This document shows, one piece after another, positions 17,648-26,783 of a stretch of 64,000 bases of DNA. Made by a program: the position numbers and the translations under genes. The notes below the pieces were generated by a model. The model was not told the DNA's origin, ran no database searches, and was given only the letters and a program-made list of their open reading frames with translations. The stretch spans positions 62,001 through 126,000 of the forward strand of contig NZ_CP070973.1 of NCBI RefSeq assembly GCF_017086405.1, given 5' to 3'. Source of the stretch: Mycobacterium gordonae (GTDB lineage: Bacteria > Actinomycetota > Actinomycetes > Mycobacteriales > Mycobacteriaceae). Every line of letters starts with the position of its first letter. The first letter of the stretch is position 1.

Positions 17648-18676
17648 TCAGCTGAACCGCACGTTCAACGTCGCAAGACCAAAGATCTTCCGGCCTGCTG
17701 ACTTGGCGCCGACGATGATGACGCCGGAACGCGTTTCGGGGTCCAGCGATTTGATACGGCCGCTGAATTCGATGTCCGCGCCCTCGAGGGCCGAGACGAT
17801 GGCCGGCTGAGACAGCCGCACCGCGAAGCGCGTCACCGCACCGGGGTCGCCCGTCCACGCGGAGGCGAAGCCGGCGCCCAGGCCCATGGTGAGCATGCCG
17901 TGGGCGATGACGTCGGGCAGCCCTGCTGCCTTCGCGAGGGTCTCGTCCCAGTGAATCGGGTTGGCGTCGCCGGCTACGCCGGCGTAGTTCACTAGGTCGC
18001 CGCGGGACAGTCGGGTGTGGCGCACCGGTAGCTCGTCGCCGACCTTCAACTCGTCGAAGGACGGCGTACCTGGCGTTCGGGCAGTGTCCTCGGCGATCCT
18101 GACCTCGCCCTCGGGACGCACCGTCTTCACGTAGTCGGCGTCGGATTGATCGGTGTCGAGGATGTTGACGTCGTGCATCATCGCCTTCTGCACCGCGGCC
18201 TTGACCGCCGGGTCGAAGTCCTCGGCGGTGATCCCGACGACCGTGGTGTGCAGGGTGTGTACCCGTTCTCCGGCCGTGTCGGTGTAAGTGTTGGTCACGG
18301 TGATCATGTCCCGTCCGGCGATCCTGCGCACCGACGTCAGTTCGACGTCGATGCTCAGCTCGTCGCCGGCCACGATCGGACGGTGTTGCTCGAAGACTTC
18401 CTCAGTCTGCAAGTACGTGTCGTAGCCGACGACCACCGACTCGAACATGCGGCGATTGCAGGTCATGCCCGGGACCGACGTGAACGTCAACGGCGCCACC
18501 AGCCCCGAATAGCCCAGTTTCGCGGCGGCGTCGACGTCCCAGTGAGCGGGGTGATAGTCCTGCACCGCGCGGGCGTACTCGCGCACCTTCTCGCGGCCCA
18601 CCTCGTAGGTGTAGTCCATCTGGTAGTAGTGGCCGACCCGAGATTCGAGCGTCGATGCCTCTGCGGCTGTGGTCAT
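17648..18676 (-). CDS. Fused (3R)-hydroxyacyl dehydratase, HadA/HadB-type MaoC protein
   Basis: A 342-residue double-hotdog protein. The N-terminal HadA-like half (YTYEVGREKVREYARAVQDY, APLTFTSVPGM) lacks the catalytic loop. The C-terminal HadB-like half has the hydratase-2 motif GDANPIHWDETLAKAAGLPD with the Asp/His pair, then HGMLTMGLG. In mycobacteria HadAB-type enzymes dehydrate 3-hydroxyacyl chains in mycolic acid elongation, and fused copies occur outside the main hadABC operon. It converges on the amidase gene with a 12-base gap. The chain carrier, ACP or CoA, is not determined. Confidence 0.9.
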   Translation of the reverse strand: MTTAAEASTLESRVGHYYQMDYTYEVGREKVREYARAVQDYHPAHWDVDAAAKLGYSGLVAPLTFTSVPGMTCNRRMFESVVVGYDTYLQTEEVFEQHRPIVAGDELSIDVELTSVRRIAGRDMITVTNTYTDTAGERVHTLHTTVVGITAEDFDPAVKAAVQKAMMHDVNILDTDQSDADYVKTVRPEGEVRIAEDTARTPGTPSFDELKVGDELPVRHTRLSRGDLVNYAGVAGDANPIHWDETLAKAAGLPDVIAHGMLTMGLGAGFASAWTGDPGAVTRFAVRLSQPAIVSALEGADIEFSGRIKSLDPETRSGVIIVGAKSAGRKIFGLATLNVRFS

Positions 18677-18761
18677 GAATGTTCGCCCAACTGTTCTATC
18701 GGCTTGTTGGTCGAGGCCGACCCCAGCACACTATCGCGCCGACGGTCAGCAAACAGCGCCG

Positions 18762-19430
18762 CTACGGGCGGCCGACGCCGCGGTAGAGCTTGACGCTGAT
18801 CGCCGCGAGCCAGGCCCAGGCCAGCACGACGGCCGCGGTGAAGGCCAAAATCGACGCGGTGCCCCCGGACCCGGAAGCCAATGCGACGAAGCTGCCCGCG
18901 AACGCTGCGCCGGTGAAGCGCGAGAACCACGCCCAGCCGGACCCACCCGGCGTCCGCGTGAACCATCCGCCGAGAACAAAGCACCCGGCGACCAGGCAGG
19001 CGAATCCGACACTCGCGACCGCGAAGTGGGCCATTCCGTGCCAGCTGGGCTGGCCGATGCCGGGCGGCGTGCCGGGGGGAAACCCGTCCGACGGGTCGGC
19101 GGGGAAGATCGCGGCGACCATCAGCGCGAGCCCGTACCCGCCGAGCAATCCGCCCGCCCACTGCGAGCGGCGGCCGCTGCCGAGTGCGCGCCGGACGCCG
19201 ACGGCCGCCGCGATCGTCATCGCGCCCGTGACCAGGAAGGTCGCGACTTGGATCCATCCGAGGTCCCCGGTGGCGAGCTGGCTGGCCGCATGCCGAGTCG
19301 GGTCGAAACCGTCGCGAGTTGCCGCTTGGGTGGCGATCGACACCACAGAAAAGGGACCGGCGATGACGCCATATCCCAGCAGCGACTTCGTGATGCGGCC
19401 GGGCAGAGGTGGGCAGTCGGTCGTGCTCAT
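18762..19430 (-). CDS. DUF998-family membrane protein
   Basis: A 222-residue protein with about six membrane helices. It carries features of the DUF998 family: SVVSIATQAATRDGFDPTRHAASQLATGDLGWIQ and PADPSDGFPP before a helix containing HGMAHF. The function is unknown in the family. The gene is divergent from a TetR regulator and shares an 80-base intergenic region with two near-identical operator-like repeats, so it is the likely target of that regulator. GAGG lies just upstream of ATG 19430. Confidence 0.85.
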   Translation of the reverse strand: MSTTDCPPLPGRITKSLLGYGVIAGPFSVVSIATQAATRDGFDPTRHAASQLATGDLGWIQVATFLVTGAMTIAAAVGVRRALGSGRRSQWAGGLLGGYGLALMVAAIFPADPSDGFPPGTPPGIGQPSWHGMAHFAVASVGFACLVAGCFVLGGWFTRTPGGSGWAWFSRFTGAAFAGSFVALASGSGGTASILAFTAAVVLAWAWLAAISVKLYRGVGRP

Positions 19431-19451
19431 CGCGTCCTCCGTGTCACTCTT

Positions 19452-19494
19452 AGAACTAGACCGTACAGTACCAAAGAACTAGACTGTCCAGTAC
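19452..19494. promoter_or_regulatory. Twin TetR operator-like repeats
   Basis: Two 20-bp direct repeats, AGAACTAGACCGTACAGTAC (19452-19471) and AGAACTAGACTGTCCAGTAC (19475-19494), match at 18 of 20 positions and are 23 bases apart. Each contains a CTAGAC-N-GTNCAG near-palindrome. They fill the space between the DUF998 gene and the tetR gene and would control both. Confidence 0.8.
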
Positions 19495-19510
19495 TACTCG
19501 AAAGAGTGCA

Positions 19511-20146
19511 ATGACCGAGCCAGTCGGCCGTTCGGCCCGAAAGCGCCTGACCATCTTGTCTGCGGGCCGCGAACTGTTCCTGGGCAACGGCTACCAGGGC
19601 ACCAGTGTCGACGCGATCGCTGCGTCCGCCGCTGTCTCCAAGCAGACGGTGTACAAGCACTTCGGTGACAAACACCAGCTGTTGATGGCCATCGTGACCG
19701 ACGCGCTGGATACGACCGTGTCCGCGTTCGTGGAACGCGCGTCGACCCTGGCTGAAACGACCGACCTGGAGCGCGACCTGACCGCGTTCGCCGCCGACTA
19801 TCTGCGCGCGGTGCTGCAAGAGCATGTGGTGCAGTTGCGGCGGCTGGTGGTCGGGGAGGCCAATCGCCTGCCCGACCTTGCTGCGCTCTACTACGAACGG
19901 GCTCCCGGCAGGATGTTCTCGGCTCTGGCCGACTGTTTTTCCCGGCTGGACCAGCGCGGTCTGCTCGAGGTTCCAGAGCCGGCAACCGCCGCAGAGCATT
20001 TCGCGTTCCTGGTGGTTGGGCGGTGCATCGACCGGGCGCTGTTCAGCGGCGGCCCGCAGGTGGAATCCGACATCGACGTCGACCACCGCGCGCGGTCCGG
20101 CGTGCGGGTGTTCCTCGCGGGTTATCGGCCGGGCGGACGACCGTAA
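19511..20146 (+). CDS. TetR/AcrR-family regulator
   Basis: A 211-residue repressor-type protein. The N-terminal helix-turn-helix is seen in RLTILSAGRELFLGNGYQGT followed by SVDAIAASAAVSKQTVYKHFGDKHQLL (residues about 15-60). The C-terminal half is helical and resembles the AefR-like ligand domain (VVQLRRLVVGEANRLPDLAALYYERAP). It is divergent from the DUF998 membrane gene, with two operator-like repeats between the starts, and probably represses that gene and itself. The ligand is unknown. Confidence 0.93.
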   Translation: MTEPVGRSARKRLTILSAGRELFLGNGYQGTSVDAIAASAAVSKQTVYKHFGDKHQLLMAIVTDALDTTVSAFVERASTLAETTDLERDLTAFAADYLRAVLQEHVVQLRRLVVGEANRLPDLAALYYERAPGRMFSALADCFSRLDQRGLLEVPEPATAAEHFAFLVVGRCIDRALFSGGPQVESDIDVDHRARSGVRVFLAGYRPGGRP

Positions 20147-20448
20147 TCCGGAGCGCTCATGGCTGCGGTGGTCAGAGCGCCGTCAGCGGGTGCGTGGCGC
20201 CTGCCGGCCGACGAAGGGAAAACCCGATCGGGTGCGCCCGGCGCCTGCCCGACAAGATAAGCCCGGCGAACAGCCCAATAGGGTTGTGGCCCCGGGCTTC
20301 TCCCGAGAGGGGTAGGTAGCCGAGGTCCGGAGGGCAGAGCGGTCCGCGCCGCCAAACCCATCGCTGCGGTACAGCCTCCGGACCCGATGAGATAGAACGG
20401 TAGGAGCTACCCCATCGCTTCACCGAAGATGCCCAGAGGAGCTCAGTC
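20147..20448 (+). promoter_or_regulatory. SDR leader region with a potential structured RNA
   Basis: No gene is seen. A perfect 9-bp inverted repeat GGTCCGGAG (20324-20332) / CTCCGGACC (20376-20384) encloses 43 bases with further GC-rich pairing. Just upstream is a CGGG/CCCG hairpin near 20292-20315. GAGGAG at about 20437-20442 is the ribosome site of the SDR. The long-range pairing may be an RNA regulatory element or a terminator-like fold. No known riboswitch class was recognised. Confidence 0.4.
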
Positions 20449-21264
20449 ATGGAATCCGTCAAGGGGAAGAACGTTCTCGTCACCGGCGCCGCTATGGGCC
20501 TCGGCAAGCTGTTCGCCACGCAGGCCGTCAAGGAGGGCGCTGCCTCGGTGGTCCTTTGGGACGCCAACGAGACCGCACTGAAGGAGACGGCGACCGAGTT
20601 GGAGGCGGCCGGGGGCACCATCCACTACGACACCGTCGACGTCACCTCACAGGACCGGGTCGCCGAGGCCGCGCGGCAGGTTCGCGACACGGTCGGGACG
20701 ATCCACGTACTGTTCAACAACGCCGGCATCGTGCGCGGCAACGGTTACTTCTGGGAGAACGAGCCGCGCGATTTCACGCTCACGCTGGAAGTCAACTCCA
20801 TCGGCCCCATGCTGGTGGCCCGCGAATTCCTGCCCGCGATGATCGAGGCCGGCACCGAATGCCGCCTCGTCAACATCGCGTCGTCGGCCGGTCTGAACGC
20901 CATCCCTCGCATGGCCGCCTATGCGGCTTCCAAGTGGGCGGCCATCGGCTTCTCCGACTCCGTCCGGCTCGAGCTCGAACAGGCCGGTCACGACCAGGTC
21001 AAGGTCACCACCGTGTGCCCGACCTACATCAATACCGGCATGTTCGAAGGCGCGAAGGGCATCCTGTTCACCCCGATGCTCGAGCAGGCAGACGTCGTCA
21101 GCGAGACCTGGAGGGCGATGCTGCAGGGCAGCCCGTTCGTCGTCATCCCATGGACGTCAAAGATGAACAAAGTGCTCAGCGCCGTGCTGCCGATCCGGCT
21201 ACGCGACTTCTACCTACGGCGCGTCGGCGTCTACAACTCCATGGACGAGTTCACCGGGCACTGA
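20449..21264 (+). CDS. SDR oxidoreductase (SDR16C/retinol dehydrogenase-like)
   Basis: A 271-residue SDR. It has VLVTGAAMGLGKLFA for the cofactor, WDAN after strand 2, NNAGIVRG, the Ser of NIASSAGL and YAASKWAAIGFSDSVRLEL with the catalytic Tyr and Lys. The segment after CPTYINTGMFEGAKG and the C-terminal hydrophobic/basic tail (VLPIRLRDFYLRRVGV) resemble membrane-associated retinol-type dehydrogenases that act on long-chain or lipid alcohols. The ribosome site is AGAGGAG. The leader may fold (previous entry). Confidence 0.9.
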   Translation: MESVKGKNVLVTGAAMGLGKLFATQAVKEGAASVVLWDANETALKETATELEAAGGTIHYDTVDVTSQDRVAEAARQVRDTVGTIHVLFNNAGIVRGNGYFWENEPRDFTLTLEVNSIGPMLVAREFLPAMIEAGTECRLVNIASSAGLNAIPRMAAYAASKWAAIGFSDSVRLELEQAGHDQVKVTTVCPTYINTGMFEGAKGILFTPMLEQADVVSETWRAMLQGSPFVVIPWTSKMNKVLSAVLPIRLRDFYLRRVGVYNSMDEFTGH

Positions 21265-21321
21265 CCCGCACGCTGTCGCCGACAATTGGCGATTATCACA
21301 GTTCGGCATTATTTTACTGGC

Positions 21322-22329
21322 GTGACGTCAACAGCTGCGGGTGTAGTTTCTCGGTGGATCGCTCCTTTCTTGACCGTCGCGGCCGTCGCCGCCATGGGTC
21401 TGTCTGGCCCGGCGCCGACCACGGCTACCCCACCGATGCGGTTGGTCGACTCGTCGAATCCGTTGGCGGGACAGTCCTTCTACGTCGACCCGGCGTCGGC
21501 GGCGATGGCGGCGCACAACGCCAATCCGGGGAGTGCGCAGCTGGCCGCCATCGCCAGCACACCGCAGGCTTACTGGCTGGACCAGGCATTTCCTGCCGGT
21601 TCAGTCGGCGGTCGGGTCGCGTCGTACGCGGGCGCGGCGCAGTCCGCCGGCAGCATGCCGATCTTCGCGCTCTACGGCATCCCGCATCGTGACTGCGGTA
21701 GCTACGCATCCGGCGGGTTCTCGTCGGGCGCGGACTACCGCGCGTGGATCGACAGCATCTCCTCCGGGCTTGGCGGCTCGCCCGCCGCGATCATCGTCGA
21801 ACCCGATGCCCTCGACATGGCCGACTGCCTGTCGGCAGACCAGCGCCAGGAGCGCTTTGACTTGATCCGCTACGCGGTCGACACCTTGACGCGTGACCCG
21901 GCCGCGGCGGTGTACGTCGACGGTGGACACTCCCGCTGGTTGAGTGCCGAGGAGATCGCCAACCGGCTCAACCAGGTCGGTGTCGGCCATGCGCGCGGAT
22001 TCAGCCTCAACGTCTCGAACTTCTTCAGCACCGACGAGGAGACCGGTTACGGCGAAGCGATCTCCGGAATGACCGGCGGAGCGCACTACGTGATCGACAC
22101 CTCGCGCAACGGCGCCGGACCCGCGCCCGACTCCGCCCTGAGCTGGTGCAACCCGTCCGGTCGCGCCTTGGGCACCCCGCCCACCACGGCGACGGCGGGC
22201 GGGCACGCCGACGCTTATCTGTGGGTCAAGCGCCCCGGTGAATCCGACGGATCTTGCAACGGAGGGGCCGCAGCCGGCCACTTCGTGAGCCAGTACGCCA
22301 TCGATCTGGCTCAGAACGCCGGCCGGTAA
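21322..22329 (+). CDS. celA1: Secreted glycoside hydrolase family 6 cellulase (CelA1-like)
   Basis: A 335-residue protein from GTG 21322; TTG 21286 would add 12 residues. A signal peptide (RWIAPFLTVAAVAAMGLSGPAPTTA) is followed directly by a GH6 domain. Visible GH6 blocks are YGIPHRDCGSYASGGF, VEPDALDMADC with the catalytic-type Asp162, LNVSNFF, SWCNPSGRALG and VKRPGESDGSC. The enzyme would cut beta-1,4-glucan by inversion outside the cell. There is no cellulose-binding domain. In H37Rv celA1 lies close downstream of dnaB; here about 17 kb separates them. Confidence 0.92.
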   Translation: MTSTAAGVVSRWIAPFLTVAAVAAMGLSGPAPTTATPPMRLVDSSNPLAGQSFYVDPASAAMAAHNANPGSAQLAAIASTPQAYWLDQAFPAGSVGGRVASYAGAAQSAGSMPIFALYGIPHRDCGSYASGGFSSGADYRAWIDSISSGLGGSPAAIIVEPDALDMADCLSADQRQERFDLIRYAVDTLTRDPAAAVYVDGGHSRWLSAEEIANRLNQVGVGHARGFSLNVSNFFSTDEETGYGEAISGMTGGAHYVIDTSRNGAGPAPDSALSWCNPSGRALGTPPTTATAGGHADAYLWVKRPGESDGSCNGGAAAGHFVSQYAIDLAQNAGR

Positions 22330-22354
22330 GGCGTTTCTAACTTCGCAGGCGGGC

Positions 22355-22378
22355 GCCCCGCGCGTTGACCTGCGGGGC
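22355..22378 (+). terminator. Candidate hairpin after the cellulase gene
   Basis: A 7-bp stem GCCCCGC (22355-22361) / GCGGGGC (22372-22378) with a 10-base loop lies about 25 bases after the stop. It has no T-tract. Confidence 0.4.
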
Positions 22379-22970
22379 AGAGCACCCGATCGGCTGTCGG
22401 GCGCCGGAAGCCGTCTATGTCGGCGACGTTCTGTTATGGCGACCTGTTCCTGACGCCGCCGACTGCGGCGCCTGATTTTCTGTCGTTCGCCTCGGCGAGT
22501 CCGCCGAAACGTCGGTGCCCAGTCGGGCACGCGACGGATGCCAAGGACAATCAGATTGGCGTCCGTCCACTACCGAATACGAATTCAGTATGTCCTTTTC
22601 ACGTCGTTATCGGTGGCCTCGCAAATATCTTGGAATGGAATTCTGAGTTCAAACCCACCGCGGTGCTGCGGTGAGGGTTACGCAAGTGCGCTGAAGAGTT
22701 CGTGGTGTCCCCGGCATCGGCGCCCAAGGTAGCTGCACCTTTCGGTGTCGCCATGTGAAACATGAAAGATGCTGGTGACTGGCCATCTCGATGTCCGCGC
22801 TCGCCTGGCTGACCTCCGAGTGGGCGACACCGGTACCTGCTCGACCGCCGGTTATTCGTGCCGTCGCCGCTCTGGATTAAAGATAACGGCGATCGGTGGA
22901 AAACCTGCGCCAAGGGGAGTAGCGTGCGCGGCGCAGTTTTGAATAAGCCCGATCAGGCCCGGAGGCCACA
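22379..22970. other. Long intergenic region upstream of PE_PGRS
   Basis: No convincing gene is present; an 85-aa plus frame at 22417-22674 lacks a ribosome site and protein-like character. The base composition is less GC-rich than the flanks around 22540-22640. The right end holds the PE_PGRS ribosome site (CCGGAGG at 22960-22966). Confidence 0.5.
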
Positions 22971-25900
22971 ATGTCGTCTTTGGTGATTGCAAATCCTGAG
23001 TATTTGATTGCGGCGGCGGGTGACGTGGCCGGAGTCGGGGACGCCGTTCGGGCGGCTGGTGCGACGGCGGCACTGTGGACCACCCAGATCGCCCCGCTGG
23101 CAGGGGACGAGGTGTCCGCGGCCGTCGCGAGATTGTTCGGCGCGCATGCGCTGGATTTCCAAACCCTGAATGCGCGTATGGCGCTGGGATACACCGGTCT
23201 GGCGCAGAATCTGCTGACAGGTGCGGGGGCTTATGCGGCGGCGGAGGCGGCGAGTGCAGCTTCGCTGCAGACACTGGCGCAAGACTTGCAGAGTCTGGCG
23301 GCTTTCGACCCGGTCAGGATTCTGACGGGACGCCCGTTGATCGGCAATGGCGTCAGCGGGGCGCCGGGTACCGGGCAGGCCGGCGGAGACGGCGGCTGGC
23401 TATGGGGCAATGGAGGTGATGGCGGGTCGGGTGCCCCCGGACAGGCGGGTGGCCATGGCGGATCGGCCGGATTGTGGGGTGCCGGTGGGGCCGGCGGTGC
23501 CGGCGGGAACGCCACGACCCCAGGCGGGTCCGGCGGGGTCGGCGGAGCCGGCGGAGCGAACGGTCTGATCGGCGGCGGCAACGGCGGGGTGGGCGGTGCC
23601 GGGGGGACCGGCGGGGCCGGTGCGGCCGGCACCCTCCAGGCGGGAGGGACAGGCGGCGACGGCGGCGCCGGTGGAGCGAACCGGCAGCTGGTGTCGCTGT
23701 TCGGGTCTGCCGGAGCTGGCGGGATTGGCGGCACCGGCGGAGCCGGTGCGATCGGCGCCGCGGGCGCCGTAGGGCCCAGCGGCATGGTCGGGCACACCGG
23801 AGGAGTGGGCGGGGCCGGTGGGACCGGCGGGGTCGGCGGTGTCAGCCAAGCGCTGATCGGCGGCGCTGCTGGTGCGGGCGGCACTGGCGGCCTGGGCGGC
23901 GCGGGTGGCACGGGCGGGCACGGTGCCGCCGCAACAATCCCTGGCACCGCCGGCGGTGACGGCGGGGTCGGCGGTGGTGGTGGTAGCCCCGGCGCCGGTG
24001 GCGCCGGGGGAGCTGTAACAGCACCCTTGAACTTGGGGGGGAGCGCGGGCGCCCACGGCGCCAATGGTGTCGGCGGCGCCGGTGGTACCGGGGGCAGCGG
24101 GGGAAGCGGCGCGAACGGGTCCGATGGTGTGTCCGGCATCGCTCCCACCGCAGGCAAACAGGGCGGACAAGGCGGCGCGGGCGGCGCCGGCGGATCCAGT
24201 GGGGCGGGCATCAACGGTGTCGGCGGAGGCAGCGGGGGACAGGGCGGCGTCGGTGGCGCAGGCGGAACTGGTGGCCTGGGTGGCTCCGACACCAACGGCA
24301 CGGGCGGAAACGGAGCCTCCGGTGGGCAGGGCGGCACCGGTGGGTCCGCAGGCGCGGCCGGGGCCGGAACCGACGGTGGGGCGGTCGGCAGCATCGGTAC
24401 CGGCGGTGTTGGTGGGCTCGGCGGTAACGGCGGAGCGGGAGCCGACAACAGCTTTGCCGGGGCCTCCGGGGCGAATCCGCAGGCGGGTAACCCGGGTGGC
24501 CAGGGCGGCGCCGGCGGCCAGGGCGGTTCGGGTGGTGCCGGCTTCAACGGCGTCGGGGGTGGTGCCGGCGGCAAGGGCGGCGTCGGTGGATCCGGCGGCG
24601 CGGGCAGCAATGGCGGCGACAACACCGGTAACACCGGTGGAAGCGGCGCCGAGGGCGGGCAGGGCGGTACCGGTGGAGCCGCGGGAGCAGCGGGCAAAGG
24701 CACCGACGGCGGCGCGGTCGGCAGCATCGGTACCGGCGGTGTTGGTGGGCTCGGCGGTAACGGCGGAGCGGGAGCCGACAACAGCTTTGCCGGGGCCTCC
24801 GGGGCGAATCCGCAGGCGGGTAACCCGGGTGGCCAGGGCGGCGCCGGCGGCCAGGGCGGTTCGGGTGGTGCCGGCTTCAACGGCGTCGGGGGTGGTGCCG
24901 GCGGCAAGGGCGGCGTCGGTGGATCCGGCGGCGCGGGCAGCAATGGCGGCGACAACACCGGTAACACCGGTGGAAGCGGCGCCGAGGGCGGGCAGGGCGG
25001 TACCGGTGGAGCCGCGGGAGCAGCGGGCAAAGGCACCGACGGCGGCGCGGTCGGCAGCATCGGTACCGGCGGTGTCGGTGGGCTCGGCGGTAACGGCGGA
25101 GCGGGAGCCGACAACAGCATTGCCGGGGCCTCCGGGGCGAATCCGCAGGCGGGTAACCCGGGTGGCCAGGGCGGCGCCGGCGGCCAGGGCGGCGATGGCG
25201 GTGCCGGCGGGGGCGCCGGTGGAAAAGGCGGTATCGGTGGCAGGGGCGGCGCGGGCAGCGATGGCGGCGACAACACCGGTAACACCGGTGGAAGCGGTGC
25301 CGCGGGCGGGCAGGGCGGTACCGGTGGGACCGCGGGAGCAGCGGGTAAAGGCAACAGCGGCGGCGCGGACGGCACCGCCGGCACCGGAGGTGTCGGCGGG
25401 CTCGGCGGCAACGGCGGCCGTGGTGGCACCGGCGTCGACGGCACCTCGGACGCCAGCCCTACCGCCGGTGGACAGGGTGGTCAGGGCGGTGCAGGCGGCA
25501 GGGGTGGCGACGGCGGTGCCGGCTTCGGGAAGTCGGGTGGCGGAAATGGCGGCAAAGGCGGCATCGGCGGTGCCGGCGGCACCGGAGGCCTGGGTGGCAC
25601 CAATACCGCCTTCGCCGGCGGGGCGGGTGCAGCCGGGGGCCAAGGTGGTACCGGTGGCACCGCGGGCGCGGCGGGCAACGGGACCGATGGCGGCCTAGCG
25701 GGCAGCATCGGTAGTGGTGGGACCGGGGGCCTCGGTGGCAATGGGGGCGATGGCGCACAGGGAGCCGATGGCATCTCGGCGAAGGCCCCTATTGAAGCTA
25801 CGGCGGGCGGTGTCGGTGGCACCGGCGGCGCCGGAGGTGCCGGAGGCGCTGGGGGAGCCGGGTTCGAGGGCGTCGGCGGCGGCGCTGGCGGCAGTGGGGG

Positions 25901-26762
25901 TAACGGCGGGAATGGCGGCAGGGGCGGGCCTGGTGGTGCCGACATCACCGAAGCCCCCGGCACCGTCAGTAAGGCTGGCGGCCGAGGCGGCACCGGCGGC
26001 GCCGGCGGCGCAGGCGGCGCGCCAGGTGCGGGCAACACCCTCGGCGGTCAGGGCGGCAACGGCGGCAACGGCGGCAACGGCGGCGTCGGCGGCGCCAACA
26101 ACTCCGGCACCACGTTTCCCGATGTTGGATTCTCGGGTGGGGGCGGTGGTGGAGGCGCCGGCGGCCATGGCGGTGACGGCGGAGGCGGTGGCGCCATCGG
26201 CGGCAACGGCGGCAACGGCGGTAAAGGCGGCACCGGCGGCACGGCGACCAAGCCCAGCACCGGCGCCATCGCCGGAGGGGGCATCGGCGGCGGTGGCGGC
26301 GGAGGAGCTGCTGCTTCCGGCGCGGCCGGCGGTCGAGGAGGCGGTGGCGGTGGCGGTGGCGGCGGCGCGGCTATGGACACCGTCGCCTACGGTGGAGGTG
26401 GCGGGGGAGGGGGCGCTGCCGGCGGCCCCGGTGCCCTTGCCGGGAACGGCGGCTCGGGAGGTGATTCCTCGAGCTTCGACGGCAACGGCAATCCGCTGAA
26501 CGCCCATGGCGGCCGGGGCGGCGCCGGCGAGATCGGTGGCCGCGGTGGCGGCGGTGGTGGCGGCAGCGCCGTGTCGGCCAGCGTTCGCTCGAACGGGGGT
26601 AACGGTGACGACGGGATAGACGGCGGTGACGGAGGAAGAGGCGCACTGAACAACTTTGGCCAGACCGGCGGTAACGGCGGACGCAATTCCCTCGGTGCAG
26701 GCGGCAACGGGGGCGCGTCGTTGATCAACACGGCGATGGGCGGTGACGGGCAATCCGGTTGA
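22971..26762 (+). CDS. PE_PGRS family protein
   Basis: A 1263-residue protein. The PE domain (residues 1 to about 100) has Pro-Glu at 9-10 and the type VII secretion signal Y88-A-A-A-E92. The linker carries GRPLIGNG (about 120-127), linked to outer-membrane anchoring in this family. The rest is Gly-Gly-X/Gly-Ala repeats with no unique C-terminal domain. A 111-residue unit is repeated at DNA level within it. PE_PGRS proteins are exported by ESX-5 to the mycobacterial surface, and individual roles differ and are mostly unknown. It converges on a second PE_PGRS gene 21 bases away. Large frames on other strands here are composition artefacts. Confidence 0.95.
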   Translation: MSSLVIANPEYLIAAAGDVAGVGDAVRAAGATAALWTTQIAPLAGDEVSAAVARLFGAHALDFQTLNARMALGYTGLAQNLLTGAGAYAAAEAASAASLQTLAQDLQSLAAFDPVRILTGRPLIGNGVSGAPGTGQAGGDGGWLWGNGGDGGSGAPGQAGGHGGSAGLWGAGGAGGAGGNATTPGGSGGVGGAGGANGLIGGGNGGVGGAGGTGGAGAAGTLQAGGTGGDGGAGGANRQLVSLFGSAGAGGIGGTGGAGAIGAAGAVGPSGMVGHTGGVGGAGGTGGVGGVSQALIGGAAGAGGTGGLGGAGGTGGHGAAATIPGTAGGDGGVGGGGGSPGAGGAGGAVTAPLNLGGSAGAHGANGVGGAGGTGGSGGSGANGSDGVSGIAPTAGKQGGQGGAGGAGGSSGAGINGVGGGSGGQGGVGGAGGTGGLGGSDTNGTGGNGASGGQGGTGGSAGAAGAGTDGGAVGSIGTGGVGGLGGNGGAGADNSFAGASGANPQAGNPGGQGGAGGQGGSGGAGFNGVGGGAGGKGGVGGSGGAGSNGGDNTGNTGGSGAEGGQGGTGGAAGAAGKGTDGGAVGSIGTGGVGGLGGNGGAGADNSFAGASGANPQAGNPGGQGGAGGQGGSGGAGFNGVGGGAGGKGGVGGSGGAGSNGGDNTGNTGGSGAEGGQGGTGGAAGAAGKGTDGGAVGSIGTGGVGGLGGNGGAGADNSIAGASGANPQAGNPGGQGGAGGQGGDGGAGGGAGGKGGIGGRGGAGSDGGDNTGNTGGSGAAGGQGGTGGTAGAAGKGNSGGADGTAGTGGVGGLGGNGGRGGTGVDGTSDASPTAGGQGGQGGAGGRGGDGGAGFGKSGGGNGGKGGIGGAGGTGGLGGTNTAFAGGAGAAGGQGGTGGTAGAAGNGTDGGLAGSIGSGGTGGLGGNGGDGAQGADGISAKAPIEATAGGVGGTGGAGGAGGAGGAGFEGVGGGAGGSGGNGGNGGRGGPGGADITEAPGTVSKAGGRGGTGGAGGAGGAPGAGNTLGGQGGNGGNGGNGGVGGANNSGTTFPDVGFSGGGGGGGAGGHGGDGGGGGAIGGNGGNGGKGGTGGTATKPSTGAIAGGGIGGGGGGGAAASGAAGGRGGGGGGGGGGAAMDTVAYGGGGGGGGAAGGPGALAGNGGSGGDSSSFDGNGNPLNAHGGRGGAGEIGGRGGGGGGGSAVSASVRSNGGNGDDGIDGGDGGRGALNNFGQTGGNGGRNSLGAGGNGGASLINTAMGGDGQSG
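24381..25364 (+). repeat. Tandem 333-bp repeat inside PE_PGRS
   Basis: Units start at 24381, 24714 and 25047, exactly 333 bases (111 codons) apart. The first two encode identical protein ([18 protein letters not shown] onward) and match in DNA wherever I compared them. The third is shorter by five residues (a missing FNGVG-type block) and has diverged. The high identity of the first two implies a recent duplication or ongoing conversion. Confidence 0.9.
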
Positions 26763-26783
26763 TGTGCCCGCGGAGACGCGAAT

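Noticed and set aside
23231..25698. Very long open frames opposite and alongside the first PE_PGRS gene (Pro-rich, Ala-rich or Arg-rich)
   Set aside because: They are produced by the Gly-codon repeats of PE_PGRS; no starts, ribosome sites or family features.
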